A stretch of DNA of 64,000 bases from Anaerolineaceae bacterium (GTDB taxonomy: Bacteria; Chloroflexota; Anaerolineae; Anaerolineales; Anaerolineaceae), in contig JADLFQ010000097.1 in the NCBI GenBank assembly GCA_020845515.1, forward strand, positions 1 through 64,000, given 5' to 3'. Shown piece after piece: positions 44,596 through 53,403 of the stretch. Below the pieces are notes generated by a model. It ran no database searches. It was given only the letters and a program-made list of their open reading frames with translations, and was not told the DNA's origin. Position numbers and translations under genes: made by a program. The stretch's first letter is position 1; each line of letters starts with the position of its first letter.

Positions 44596-44933
44596 CCCTG
44601 CTTAACTCCTCAATTATGCTGCGAAGACTGCAAAATGACAGGCTTCAAATACCTCATTGTCAGTATAACGATGTTTTATCCGCTGTCAAGCCAGGCGGCA
44701 GCGTTATTTTAAACCGCAGAGTTCCGGATGCTTCGTGAAATATTTGAGGCTGGCGGGCGGCGGGAGGCTGTTCGCGTGGGTGACAATGGTTTTTGGGTGA
44801 GAAGAGAAGTTCCTTTTCACTGAGAAGCAGTTTGTTAAAGGAGTGGAGTTGATGCGGTTGGGTTTTGCTTTATTTTGTCTGCCCCCAACCTGGAACGGCC
44901 GCGGGGCAATACAACTCCATCGAAAGTTTGCGT
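44596..44933. other. Intergenic region
   Basis: The stretch between the low-complexity gene's start and the end of the WD40 gene contains no recognisable gene, RNA or repeat. It should hold the promoter for the low-complexity/gatCA operon, but no hexamers stand out. Confidence 0.4.
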
Positions 44934-46763
44934 TTACTGAGGCGTGGTCGTTAAACTGGGCGTTGGGGTAGGGGTGAGTCCGATCCGGCTGGCATTTGCA
45001 TACAGGCCAAGCACAATCAGGTCTTCCCCGCGCAAGCCTACAAGCGCCTGCCCTGCTGAGGAGAAGACCAGACTGCTGACCTCATTTATCTGAACCAGTT
45101 CCTCCCCTTTTTCCAAATCCCAGATGCGGGCAAGCCCCTGACTGCCACCGGCTGCCAACAGATGGCTATCCGGTGAGAAATCCAGCGAGTACAGCCGTTG
45201 TGAAAAGACTGGAAAAGCATGTACTTTCTGCCGGTTCTGTATGTCCCAGACCTGCACTTCCACACCATTTTCCGGTCCTTCAGCTTCGATCGCCAGCCAT
45301 GTTCCGTCCGGAGAAAATACGAAGGCATTGGGAGCATAGTCGGAGTTGTAGAGACCTTTGATATAGAGTATCTCCTCTCCGTTTTGCAAATCCCATAAGG
45401 CGATATATCCATTACCGGCTTCCAAAAGCAGGCTGCCATCCGGGGAAAAACGCATGCCCAGGGCGCCGGGCGCCAAAAAAGGGCGAATTTCCCGTCCGGT
45501 TTCGATTTCCTTTACCGTTATCTTGCCGATGGCGCGTACCGCGTACATTTTCCCGTCAGGAGAGAAGACAAGCTCCAGCGCAGCCTCTGTGCCTTCCAGG
45601 TTGAGCGTCTCAAGTTCGGCGGGATCGAATGTAATGGTTTGGACAGGTTTGGCAGTTTTTACATTCCAAATTGTTGCCAACCCGTAGGTAACCCCGGCGA
45701 TATACCTCCCGTCTGGTGAAAAAGAGAGGGAAACAGCCCTGGAGTAGGAGCTTTGCACCACCTCGGCGACGGCAGCCAACTGATCGGCGTCAAAGTGTAG
45801 CGTGTGTAACAATTCCCCGGAGACAGGTTCCCAAAGCTGGATGCGCTGGTCCTGATCTGCGGTTGCAACCAGGCTGTCTGTTGGCGAAAAGGTGAGATCG
45901 GTAACCATCACGGCAGATTCAACCAGTGTAAGCAAGCGCGCATGGCGTGGGAGGTCCCAGAGCTGGATGGTTTCACCATCAAAAAGCGCCAGTATTTCCC
46001 AGTCTGAGGAAAGGGAAGCCAGGAGGGGTTCAGGCCAGGAGGCTATTTCTGCCAGGCCGCCGATATTGGCGGCAGAAAGCGTGGGAAGCTGCGCGATCAG
46101 CCAGGGCGCTGGTGACAGGGTGCGTGTGGGGGTGGGAGAAGGTATGGCAGAAGCGGCAGGCGGCATGAAGGCATTTGAACCCGGGGTACCCGCTGGCAGT
46201 GTGGCAAGAGGGGTGCTGGAAAAGCCCGGAATCACCCGGCTGTCGCGCAACCATAGCCAGTAGGCAAACCCGATCACAACCAGCATCAGACCTCCACCCA
46301 GGATGCTGAAAATCACCCAGAAAGGCGTGAGTTTTCCGGGTTGGGAGGCGGGAACTGAGCCGGGCAGCGGTGTCTCCACCTCTGAAGTTAGCGCTGGTTC
46401 CGGAACAGGGGTGACTGGGGGGCGCACTTTGACCGGCTGTGTTTTTTCTTGAGCTTCGGTGTGGGAGGGCGGCGGGAGGGCAGCAGTCTGGTGGTCGGGT
46501 TTGGATTCCAATGTGTGCTGCATGTGCAGCGCACGTTGTGCGTGCAGCGCGGTGCGTGCAATCGCGCTATCCGGGTTGGCTTTTTGAAACTGTTGGAGCG
46601 CCAGTTCACGTTCTTGCGATGTATCCATCGCATAGACCAGCCAGATCCATGCGCGTTCATCGTGTGGGTTGTCTTGCAGAAAGGCAGCCAAAAGCTGTTT
46701 GCCAGTTTGGTTTTGTCCGGTTTGGATCAAATGGATGGCTTCTTCCCGCAGGTTTTTAGGCAT
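44934..46763 (-). CDS. TPR-like/WD40 repeat membrane protein
   Basis: A 609-aa protein of unknown role. The N-terminus (residues 1-75) is a TPR-like region (EEAIHLIQTGQNQTGKQLLAAFLQDNPHDERAWIWL is its typical pattern). A Pro/Thr-rich linker leads to one helix near residues 148-172, and then a second linker. The C-terminal 380 residues carry WD40 repeats with the signature LxFSPDGxxLA and IWD or LWD (for example FSPDGRYIAGVTYGLATIW, FSPDSHLLAAGGSQGLARIWD). The propeller would be outside the membrane, with the TPR inside. A role as a scaffold or sensor is plausible; partners are unknown. Confidence 0.82.
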   Translation of the reverse strand: MPKNLREEAIHLIQTGQNQTGKQLLAAFLQDNPHDERAWIWLVYAMDTSQERELALQQFQKANPDSAIARTALHAQRALHMQHTLESKPDHQTAALPPPSHTEAQEKTQPVKVRPPVTPVPEPALTSEVETPLPGSVPASQPGKLTPFWVIFSILGGGLMLVVIGFAYWLWLRDSRVIPGFSSTPLATLPAGTPGSNAFMPPAASAIPSPTPTRTLSPAPWLIAQLPTLSAANIGGLAEIASWPEPLLASLSSDWEILALFDGETIQLWDLPRHARLLTLVESAVMVTDLTFSPTDSLVATADQDQRIQLWEPVSGELLHTLHFDADQLAAVAEVVQSSYSRAVSLSFSPDGRYIAGVTYGLATIWNVKTAKPVQTITFDPAELETLNLEGTEAALELVFSPDGKMYAVRAIGKITVKEIETGREIRPFLAPGALGMRFSPDGSLLLEAGNGYIALWDLQNGEEILYIKGLYNSDYAPNAFVFSPDGTWLAIEAEGPENGVEVQVWDIQNRQKVHAFPVFSQRLYSLDFSPDSHLLAAGGSQGLARIWDLEKGEELVQINEVSSLVFSSAGQALVGLRGEDLIVLGLYANASRIGLTPTPTPSLTTTPQ

Positions 46764-47138
46764 GCTGTTTTTAAGTCCTTCCGGTTTGGGTAAAAACGTA
46801 AAGTTTTCTGTGCCTAATTATGACACAATTTATCTTGTGCTGATGGGGGCTTGCGCACATACAGAAAAGAATTGGCGACAAAATTTAAAAACTCTCCTCC
46901 AGGATACGGCAGCGACCTATGGATCTGTTGCAACTTTTCGCCCAACAGTCTGTCAAGACAAGAATTCACCCTGGACAATCGAGACGGGGATTGGATACGA
47001 TCATGACCCGGCTTTCACCACAGTGGGAAGGAAGGAGGTATGTTAAAATGATTTTATCGGGAATGTACATCGGGGGTAGGCCGCTGCTTTGTGGAATTTG
47101 CTCCGGAAGTGCAAACTGTCTCGCGGGAATAAAGAGCT
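46764..47138. other. Intergenic region before the methyltransferase gene
   Basis: Divergent promoters for the WD40 gene and the methyltransferase gene must lie here. Short open frames are present but lack any motif or ribosome binding site. No restriction endonuclease or specificity gene is hidden in it. Confidence 0.4.
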
Positions 47139-47999
47139 ATGAAACCAAATAAGATCGTACAGGGCGATAACTTGGAGGTATTGAAGTCAATTCCTACAGG
47201 ATCGGTGGATTTGATTTATGTTGACCCGCCATTTAATACCGGAAAAACACAAACGAGGATGCAGATTCGTACAGCGTTGGATGAGAACGGGGACCGTACC
47301 GGATTTGGGGGAAAGCGGTATGCGACTGTCAAAATCGGCCAAAAGGGATATATTGATCTCTTTGATGATTACCTTGCCTTCCTTGAGCCCCGGCTGGTGG
47401 AAGCACAACGCACACTTACCCCGGGGGGCAGCCTGTATTTTCATATTGACTACCGTGAGGTGCATTACTGCAAGGTACTGCTGGATGCGATCTTCGGGCG
47501 GGAGAATTTTCTGAATGAGATCATTTGGGCGTATGATTACGGCGCGCGCACCCGAAAGCGCTGGCCTGCAAAACACGATAATATCTTGTGGTATGCCAGG
47601 GATCAGTTTCGTTATACTTATAATGTAGATGCAATTGAACGCATCCCTTATATGTCGCCGGGTCTGGTTGGGGCGGAAAAGGCAGCACGCGGCAAATTGC
47701 CGACTGATACGTGGTGGCACACGATTGTGCCAACCAACAGCCGCGAGAAGACCGGCTACCCGACGCAAAAGCCGTTGGGGATTTTGCGCCGTATCATTAC
47801 GGCCTCTTCCAACCCAGGCGAAGTGGTGATGGATTTTTTTGCGGGCAGCGGAACGACGGGGGCGGCTTGCCTTGAATTGGGGCGGCAGTTCCTCTTAGTG
47901 GATAATAACCCGCAGGCACTGCAGGTAATGGCGCGGCGGTTTGCCGGGCGGGATGATATTGAATGGATTGGTTATGACCCTGCCCAAGGCGAAATCTAA
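47139..47999 (+). CDS. Solitary adenine-N6 DNA methyltransferase (beta class)
   Basis: A 286-aa site-specific DNA methyltransferase. Motif IV is DPPF at residues 29-32 in VDPPFNTGK, and the AdoMet motif I lies near residue 232 as FFAGSGTTGAA. That order (IV before I) defines the beta class, also seen in CcrM and type III Mod proteins. DPPF fits adenine-N6 rather than cytosine-N4, where SPPY is usual. Target recognition would lie between residues 110 and 195. No endonuclease gene accompanies it, so an epigenetic role or the remains of a restriction-modification system is likely. Target sequence unknown. Confidence 0.9.
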   Translation: MKPNKIVQGDNLEVLKSIPTGSVDLIYVDPPFNTGKTQTRMQIRTALDENGDRTGFGGKRYATVKIGQKGYIDLFDDYLAFLEPRLVEAQRTLTPGGSLYFHIDYREVHYCKVLLDAIFGRENFLNEIIWAYDYGARTRKRWPAKHDNILWYARDQFRYTYNVDAIERIPYMSPGLVGAEKAARGKLPTDTWWHTIVPTNSREKTGYPTQKPLGILRRIITASSNPGEVVMDFFAGSGTTGAACLELGRQFLLVDNNPQALQVMARRFAGRDDIEWIGYDPAQGEI

Positions 48000-48089
48000 A
48001 GAACCTTCGATGGCGTTCAGACCCGCGGTGCTGAAAAGGTGCGCAAGCTATAGAAGGAACTTGCTGGAAGTGCTTTAAAGGAGGAAAGA

Positions 48090-48935
48090 ATGAAAATCCA
48101 CCCGGTTTTCCCCATGCTTTTTCTGGCGGTGATGGTTTTACTGGCCGGATGTTTGCCGACCCAAAAGCAGTTGGACTCACTGAAAACTCAGATCATTGGT
48201 GAGGTATTCGAGACGCTGACTGCATCTGCCCCGACAGCTACCATGACGCCCGGCAGCACCGCGACGCCCACCGCGACTGTGGAACCCACGATTACTTCCA
48301 CCCCCTACCCTTCGGCTGAGGTGCTGGCGGGTAATTTGAACCTTCGTGAGGGGCCTGGCACGATCTACCCATCAATTACCCTGCTGCTTTTAAATACCGA
48401 ATTGAAGGTTCTTGGGCAATTCGCGAACTGCTCGTGGTGGAAGGTGCGCACAGCCGATGGTGTGGAAGGCTGGGTTAAGGGCGGCTCTGGTTTTATCCGC
48501 TATGGGGGTGCATGTGAAAATGTAGCGCATGGTTCTTTCCGGCCTCCTACCGGATCTTTCCTCTTTGACCGGCGCACGACCGTTGGACCGGGTGTTTTAA
48601 CGGTGCAAAATGGTGGAAAGCAGGATGCGGTGGTGGTGATGACCGATCAGGGAGGCGCGCCTTTTATCGCTTTATATATTCGTGAGGGGGAAAACTTCAC
48701 CCTCACCCGCATTCCGGACGGGAGTTATTTGTTTTATTTTGTACTCGGAGCGGAATGGGATGGCGATGATCTGGCCTTTTTATACCCACAAAGCTACCGG
48801 CGGCTGGATGACCTTCTGGTTTTCACCACCACAGCCGGCAGCGCAACAAACTGGTCTATTTCTCTGCAGGCGACTGCCGGCGGGGTTGGCAAATCCAGTG
48901 AGATCACGGAAAGAGAATTCCCGAAATTGAAGTAA
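48090..48935 (+). CDS. SH3b-domain lipoprotein
   Basis: A 281-aa surface lipoprotein. The signal ends at lipobox LLAGC (Cys21). A Thr/Pro-rich linker (TPTATVEPTITSTPYP) precedes a bacterial SH3 domain around residues 85-130 (GNLNLREGPGTIYPSI...WWKVRTADGVEGWVKG). The last 130 residues are a beta-rich domain I do not recognise, of which GSYLFYFVLGAEWDGDD is the clearest part. SH3b domains usually bind peptidoglycan or cell-wall ligands. AAAGGAGG precedes the ATG. Confidence 0.85.
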   Translation: MKIHPVFPMLFLAVMVLLAGCLPTQKQLDSLKTQIIGEVFETLTASAPTATMTPGSTATPTATVEPTITSTPYPSAEVLAGNLNLREGPGTIYPSITLLLLNTELKVLGQFANCSWWKVRTADGVEGWVKGGSGFIRYGGACENVAHGSFRPPTGSFLFDRRTTVGPGVLTVQNGGKQDAVVVMTDQGGAPFIALYIREGENFTLTRIPDGSYLFYFVLGAEWDGDDLAFLYPQSYRRLDDLLVFTTTAGSATNWSISLQATAGGVGKSSEITEREFPKLK

Positions 48936-49156
48936 AGCAGATTCTACGTACAGAAACAAGCAAAAGATGCCGAAACATCCAAACCCGGCGGCCTGGCATA
49001 CGGAGTTGCTGCCTGTTGTTCAATTGGCACCTTTCTTCAGTTTTTATGCACCACCTCAAAAAACATATTGAGGGTTGGTTCTTCTCGTTTAGTGTCATTA
49101 ATACCCTATGCAAATCGGAGATTTTCGAGTATCTTTGAAGCGGAGGATATTGTCAA

Positions 49157-50485
49157 ATGAACACGATGTCTTACGATGAAGCTGTTGAGAAAATTGGGTA
49201 TGGGCCGTTTCAGCGCCGGTTGATGATAGTATGCGGGTTGGGTTGGGCTGCGGATGCAATGGAGGTTCTTTTAATTTCATTTGCACTGCCGGCGATTGGG
49301 CAGGAGTGGAATCTGAGCAATGCGCAGAAGGGCTTGCTTGGAACAGCGATTTTCATTGGAATGCTGCTTGGCGCCTGGTTGTGGGGGCGTTTGAGCGACC
49401 TGGCAGGGCGCAAGATTGGATTTGTCAGCACTGTAGCAGTCGATTCGGTTTTTGGATTACTTTCAGCTTTGGCACCTTCCTTTGGCTGGCTGGTGGTGTT
49501 GCGGGCGCTAACGGGCTTTGGGGTGGGAGGAACATTACCTGTGGATTACAGTATTTTTGCTGAGTATCTGCCGGTTAAAAAACGGGGCCGGAACCTGGTA
49601 TTGTTGGAGGCTTTTTGGGCGCTGGGGTCAGTGGCCGCGGCCGGGTTGGCCTGGTTGGTGGTTCCCACATTGGGTTGGCGTTGGCTCTTAGGGATTTCAG
49701 CCATACCAGGGTTGATCATCTTTTTTATCCGGCGGTATGTGCCCGAGTCGCCGCGTTACTTGCTGGTTAATGGGCGGACGAAGGAAGCTGAAGTTGTGCT
49801 GCGCCAGGTGGCAGCCGAGAACGGTGTACAGCTACCAGCAAATTTTCAATTACGGGCGATCAAAGCCGAACCGAAAGTTCCAGTTGCCGATCTATGGAGA
49901 CCTGCTCTCCGGCGGACAACATTGTTGCTCTGGGCGTTGTGGTTTTTTGTCTCCCTGGGATACTATGGTATCTTTACATGGCTGCCAAACTACTTCAGAA
50001 GCCAGGGCATGGCGCTGCTGCCAGTTTATCAGAATACCTTTATCTTGGCGCTGGCGCAGCTTCCGGGGTATTTCTCAGCAGCTTATCTGGTGGAGCGGTG
50101 GGGGAGGCGCAAGACGCTGGCAGTTTACCTGGCGGGCAGCGGTATGTTTAGTTTTTTGTTTGCGGCGGCCAGTGGTTTGAGTGGGCTGATCCTGATGGGT
50201 GTGTGGATGTCCTTTTTTACATTAGGGGCGTGGGGAGCGTTGTACGCGGTCACACCAGAAGTTTACCCTACCAACTTGCGGGCAACAGGTATGGGAGCGG
50301 CGAGCGGGATGTCGCGCATCGCAGGGGCGATTTCTCCCAGCATGGGAGCGGCTTTGATGACCGGGACGCTGTGGGCGCCCCTGATGGTATTTGCAGGTGC
50401 ATATTTCCTGGCTTCGCTAACAGCCCTGGGGCTGCCGCGTGATACCACTGCTGTCCCTCTGGTGGATTCGCTTCCGCCATCTTGA
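49157..50485 (+). CDS. Major facilitator superfamily transporter (aromatic acid/niacin or SV2-like group)
   Basis: A 442-aa, 12-helix secondary transporter. Helix 1 has GLGWAADAMEVLLISFALPAI, and the A-loop motif GRLSDLAGRK lies between helices 2 and 3. LRALTGFGVGGTLPVDYSIFAEYLPVKKRG and YLVERWGRRKTL are also typical, as is TPEVYPTNLRATGMG. These are signatures of the family that takes up aromatic acids, niacin, shikimate and similar organic anions. The substrate is not predictable. It converges with lipA, with a terminator between. Confidence 0.88.
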   Translation: MNTMSYDEAVEKIGYGPFQRRLMIVCGLGWAADAMEVLLISFALPAIGQEWNLSNAQKGLLGTAIFIGMLLGAWLWGRLSDLAGRKIGFVSTVAVDSVFGLLSALAPSFGWLVVLRALTGFGVGGTLPVDYSIFAEYLPVKKRGRNLVLLEAFWALGSVAAAGLAWLVVPTLGWRWLLGISAIPGLIIFFIRRYVPESPRYLLVNGRTKEAEVVLRQVAAENGVQLPANFQLRAIKAEPKVPVADLWRPALRRTTLLLWALWFFVSLGYYGIFTWLPNYFRSQGMALLPVYQNTFILALAQLPGYFSAAYLVERWGRRKTLAVYLAGSGMFSFLFAAASGLSGLILMGVWMSFFTLGAWGALYAVTPEVYPTNLRATGMGAASGMSRIAGAISPSMGAALMTGTLWAPLMVFAGAYFLASLTALGLPRDTTAVPLVDSLPPS

Positions 50486-50625
50486 ATAGAGCCGGTTGAT
50501 TAGAAATCGTGGCGCTGTCGCGCGTTTTCCTCCTCTCTGCGGGGTTGGCAAACAAAACACGCCACCAGGCAAATTTAAAGAACCTTGCAGCCTCCTGCAC
50601 CTGGATTGTGCCTGGTTTAAGAAAA

Positions 50626-50662
50626 ACAGGGGTTGCCTGTTGTTTTTGCAAGCAACCCCTGT
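50626..50662. terminator. Terminator between MFS and lipA genes
   Basis: An 11-bp perfect stem (50626-50636 with 50652-50662) is preceded by AAAA and followed by a T-rich run. It separates two convergent genes and can act in both directions. Confidence 0.8.
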
Positions 50663-50684
50663 CTTGATTTTGATGGATACCTGA

Positions 50685-51629
50685 TCAGGTAGTGGCTTTG
50701 TCGTATAGTTTGCGATGGACGATGCTAAGGGCGCGCACCTGTTCAGCGGCGTGGTACGAAGACCGGACGAGGGGAGCGCTTTCCACCCACTTGAATCCGA
50801 TACTTAATCCATATGTTTTAAGTTCTGCGAATTCTTCCAGCGTGTAATATCGGGAGATACCCAAATGTTTGCGGCTTGGCTGAAGGTATTGGCCGATGGT
50901 AAGAATGTCCACATCCCATTCACGCAGGTCGCGCATCACTTCCTTGACTTCGTCAATTGTCTCCCCCAATCCAAGCATAATACCGGATTTGGTGAGTACT
51001 TCGGGGTCGAGTTTTTTGGCGTTGGTAAGGACGCTCTGGGACCACTCATAATGATCCTGAGGCTGGACGAGTTTGAAGAGGCGCGGGACAGTTTCTACGT
51101 TGTGATTGAGAATTTCAGGGCGGGCATCCATAACGATTTTGAGGGCTTCAACACTTCCCTTAAAGTCTGGGATGAGTACTTCCACCGAACACCCGGGCTG
51201 TAACTCGCGAATGCGTTTAATGAGAAGGGCAAAAATTGGAGCACCACCGTCCGGACGTTCGTCGCGATTGACGCTGGTGATGACAGCGTGTTTTAATCCC
51301 ATCGCCTTGACAGCCTGCGCCACCCGTTCGGGGTCGGTCCAATCAAGCTCGCCCGGCCGCCCGTGTTTAATATCACAGAACCGGCAGCTTCGGGTACAAA
51401 CATCTCCCAGGATGAGAAAGGTGGCGGTGCCACTGCCCCAACACTCACCGATATTCGGGCAGCCTGCTTCTTCGCAGACGGTGTGCAGGGATTTTTGGCG
51501 CATTAAATTTTGCAGCCATTCATAAGATTCGCCTCCCGGTGCGCGCACCCGGATCCAGTCCGGACGGCGCACAGGGGCGGTGTTTATTTTTTCTGGATTT
51601 ACACGATCTCGGGTAGGATTTGTCGCCAT
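50685..51629 (-). CDS. lipA: Lipoyl synthase
   Basis: Radical-SAM enzyme that inserts two sulfurs into octanoyl groups to make lipoyl cofactors. Two iron-sulfur clusters are visible. The auxiliary one is bound by [12 protein letters not shown], and the radical SAM one by CTRSCRFC. GEKxxxR is not found; instead [13 protein letters not shown] and GLGETIDEV are the usual supporting motifs. At 314 aa it is of normal size. GAGGAG precedes the ATG. It stands alone, with no lipB near. Confidence 0.96.
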   Translation of the reverse strand: MATNPTRDRVNPEKINTAPVRRPDWIRVRAPGGESYEWLQNLMRQKSLHTVCEEAGCPNIGECWGSGTATFLILGDVCTRSCRFCDIKHGRPGELDWTDPERVAQAVKAMGLKHAVITSVNRDERPDGGAPIFALLIKRIRELQPGCSVEVLIPDFKGSVEALKIVMDARPEILNHNVETVPRLFKLVQPQDHYEWSQSVLTNAKKLDPEVLTKSGIMLGLGETIDEVKEVMRDLREWDVDILTIGQYLQPSRKHLGISRYYTLEEFAELKTYGLSIGFKWVESAPLVRSSYHAAEQVRALSIVHRKLYDKATT

Positions 51630-51900
51630 AGTTCCTCCTCAACTGATTATAATGCCATCTTGGCTGGTAGTGAAGAACGAATTCCAAGGTAAAGGGATTT
51701 CGTTGAGGAACAAGGAAGATTGTCCTCTTTTAGCATGTTTTTCTTCATGGCATCTGATAATCAGCGGGCTTGAAGGTTTCAAGTAAGATTGACCTTTTTG
51801 TCCGTTCATTTACACCCTGTTTACCAAATCTGGAACAGTCATTTAAAAATCAGGCTGGAAAGTTATTCGTGATATACTCGATTCATCAGGACCATTTCAA

Positions 51901-52617
51901 ATGACTTCTCTCAGCCCTCCCTTGTTGTTTCTGGTTTCTACCCCAATTGGCAACTTCGGTGATATTACGCTACGTGCCCTTGAAACACTGCGGGCAGTGG
52001 ATGTGGTAGCCAGCGAGGATACGCGGAAAACCGGCATGTTGTTGAAGCATTTTGAGATCAAGAAACCGCAAATTTCTTTTCATGAACATAATGAGGAACG
52101 GGCTGCTGCCAAAATCATTGCTCTGCTCCAATCCGGAAAGACTGTGGCGCTGGTTACGAACGCTGGCAGTCCGGCAATTTCAGACCCGGGCTTCACACTG
52201 GTACGCAGTGCATTGAAGGAAGACATTCCGGTCACTGCCGTACCCGGGGCAACCGCGTTTGTACCGGCACTTGCGCTTTCTGGACTGCCAGTTCACAGCT
52301 TTACCTTCCGCGGGTTTGCGCCCCGTAAACCCGGCGCCCGGCGGCGCTTTTTATCCCTGGACCGGCAAACGCCTCATACCCTGATTTTCTATGAAAGCCC
52401 TTATCGCTTAAAGGCGTTTCTAGCCGACGCGCTGGGTGTTTACGGAGACCGCCCCGCAGCAATCGCCAACGACCTGACCAAGTTGTTTGAGACAGTGACG
52501 CGCGGCAGGCTAACCGAATTGATTCGGCTGATGGACGCAGAAGTGCTGCGCGGCGAATATACCGTCGTAATAGCCGGTGCAGCTTTTGGGATGACGGACG
52601 AAGGTGCGGAGGTGTAA
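51901..52617 (+). CDS. rsmI: 16S rRNA (cytidine-2'-O)-methyltransferase RsmI
   Basis: Methylates the ribose of C1402 of 16S rRNA. The tetrapyrrole-methylase fold is clear: [20 protein letters not shown] at the N-terminus, [29 protein letters not shown] and [16 protein letters not shown]. At 238 aa it lacks the C-terminal domain of about 45 residues found in the E. coli enzyme. AGGA precedes the ATG, and a TATACT lies about 25 bases upstream of the start. It is followed by rsmE after six bases. Confidence 0.95.
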   Translation: MTSLSPPLLFLVSTPIGNFGDITLRALETLRAVDVVASEDTRKTGMLLKHFEIKKPQISFHEHNEERAAAKIIALLQSGKTVALVTNAGSPAISDPGFTLVRSALKEDIPVTAVPGATAFVPALALSGLPVHSFTFRGFAPRKPGARRRFLSLDRQTPHTLIFYESPYRLKAFLADALGVYGDRPAAIANDLTKLFETVTRGRLTELIRLMDAEVLRGEYTVVIAGAAFGMTDEGAEV

Positions 52618-52623
52618 AACCCC

Positions 52624-53403
52624 ATGCACCGGTTTTTTATCCCCCGCGACTGTATCAACGGAGATATTGTGCACTTTCCGGCGGAAGAAGCCCGCCAAAT
52701 ACAGCGTGTCTTGCGGCTCAAGCCCGGGCAGCCTGTCGCGGTGGTATGTCCCACACTTAATGAGAACAAGGAATACCGCGTGGAATTGGCTGAAATAACC
52801 CAAGACCGCGTAACGGGCATGATCCGCTCACTGGAGGTACTGCATAGCGAACCCGTGCTACAGGTGACGCTTTACCTGGCACTGACACAGCGTGAGAAGT
52901 TCGAGTGGATGCTGCAAAAATGCACCGAAGCTGGAGCGTCTGGGTTCGTGCCGTTTACGAGTGAGCGCAGCCTGGTTCAGGAACCATTGGCTGTCAAAAA
53001 GCTTGAGCGGTGGAAAAAGATTCTGAAAGAAGCGGCAGAACAATCCGGACGGGGGCGGATTCCAACGCTATCAACAACTGTGCATTTTGTGGAAGCAATA
53101 TCCGGCGCAGTAAAGGTAAATGACTTGGTTCTGGCGGCATGGGAAGGGGAGAAAATCGTAGGATTGCGGGAAGTGCGGAAGAAGGCTGTCTCCCGATTGG
53201 AGCGAATTGCAGTTTTTATTGGGCCGGAGGGGGGATTCGCATCTAAAGAGATGGAATTTGCGAGACGCGCTGGGGCAATAACTTTCTCTCTGGGTGAACG
53301 TATTTTGCGAATGGAAACGGCTGCGCTTGCAGCAGCATTGTTGATTCTTTATGAATTTGATATAAAAGCTCAGTCTTCGGGGGGCGGGGCGGTAGGACCA
53401 TAA
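52624..53403 (+). CDS. rsmE: 16S rRNA (uracil1498-N3)-methyltransferase RsmE
   Basis: A SPOUT-family knotted methyltransferase for U1498 in 16S rRNA. It has the N-terminal PUA-like part starting MHRFF, the knot with LTQREKFEWMLQKCTEAGASGFVPF, SGRGRIPTL, FIGPEGGFASKEMEFA and SLGERILRMETAALAAA. The last 34 bases overlap the 3' end of the convergent ftsK gene. It is coupled with rsmI, another modifier of the decoding region. Confidence 0.95.
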   Translation: MHRFFIPRDCINGDIVHFPAEEARQIQRVLRLKPGQPVAVVCPTLNENKEYRVELAEITQDRVTGMIRSLEVLHSEPVLQVTLYLALTQREKFEWMLQKCTEAGASGFVPFTSERSLVQEPLAVKKLERWKKILKEAAEQSGRGRIPTLSTTVHFVEAISGAVKVNDLVLAAWEGEKIVGLREVRKKAVSRLERIAVFIGPEGGFASKEMEFARRAGAITFSLGERILRMETAALAAALLILYEFDIKAQSSGGGAVGP

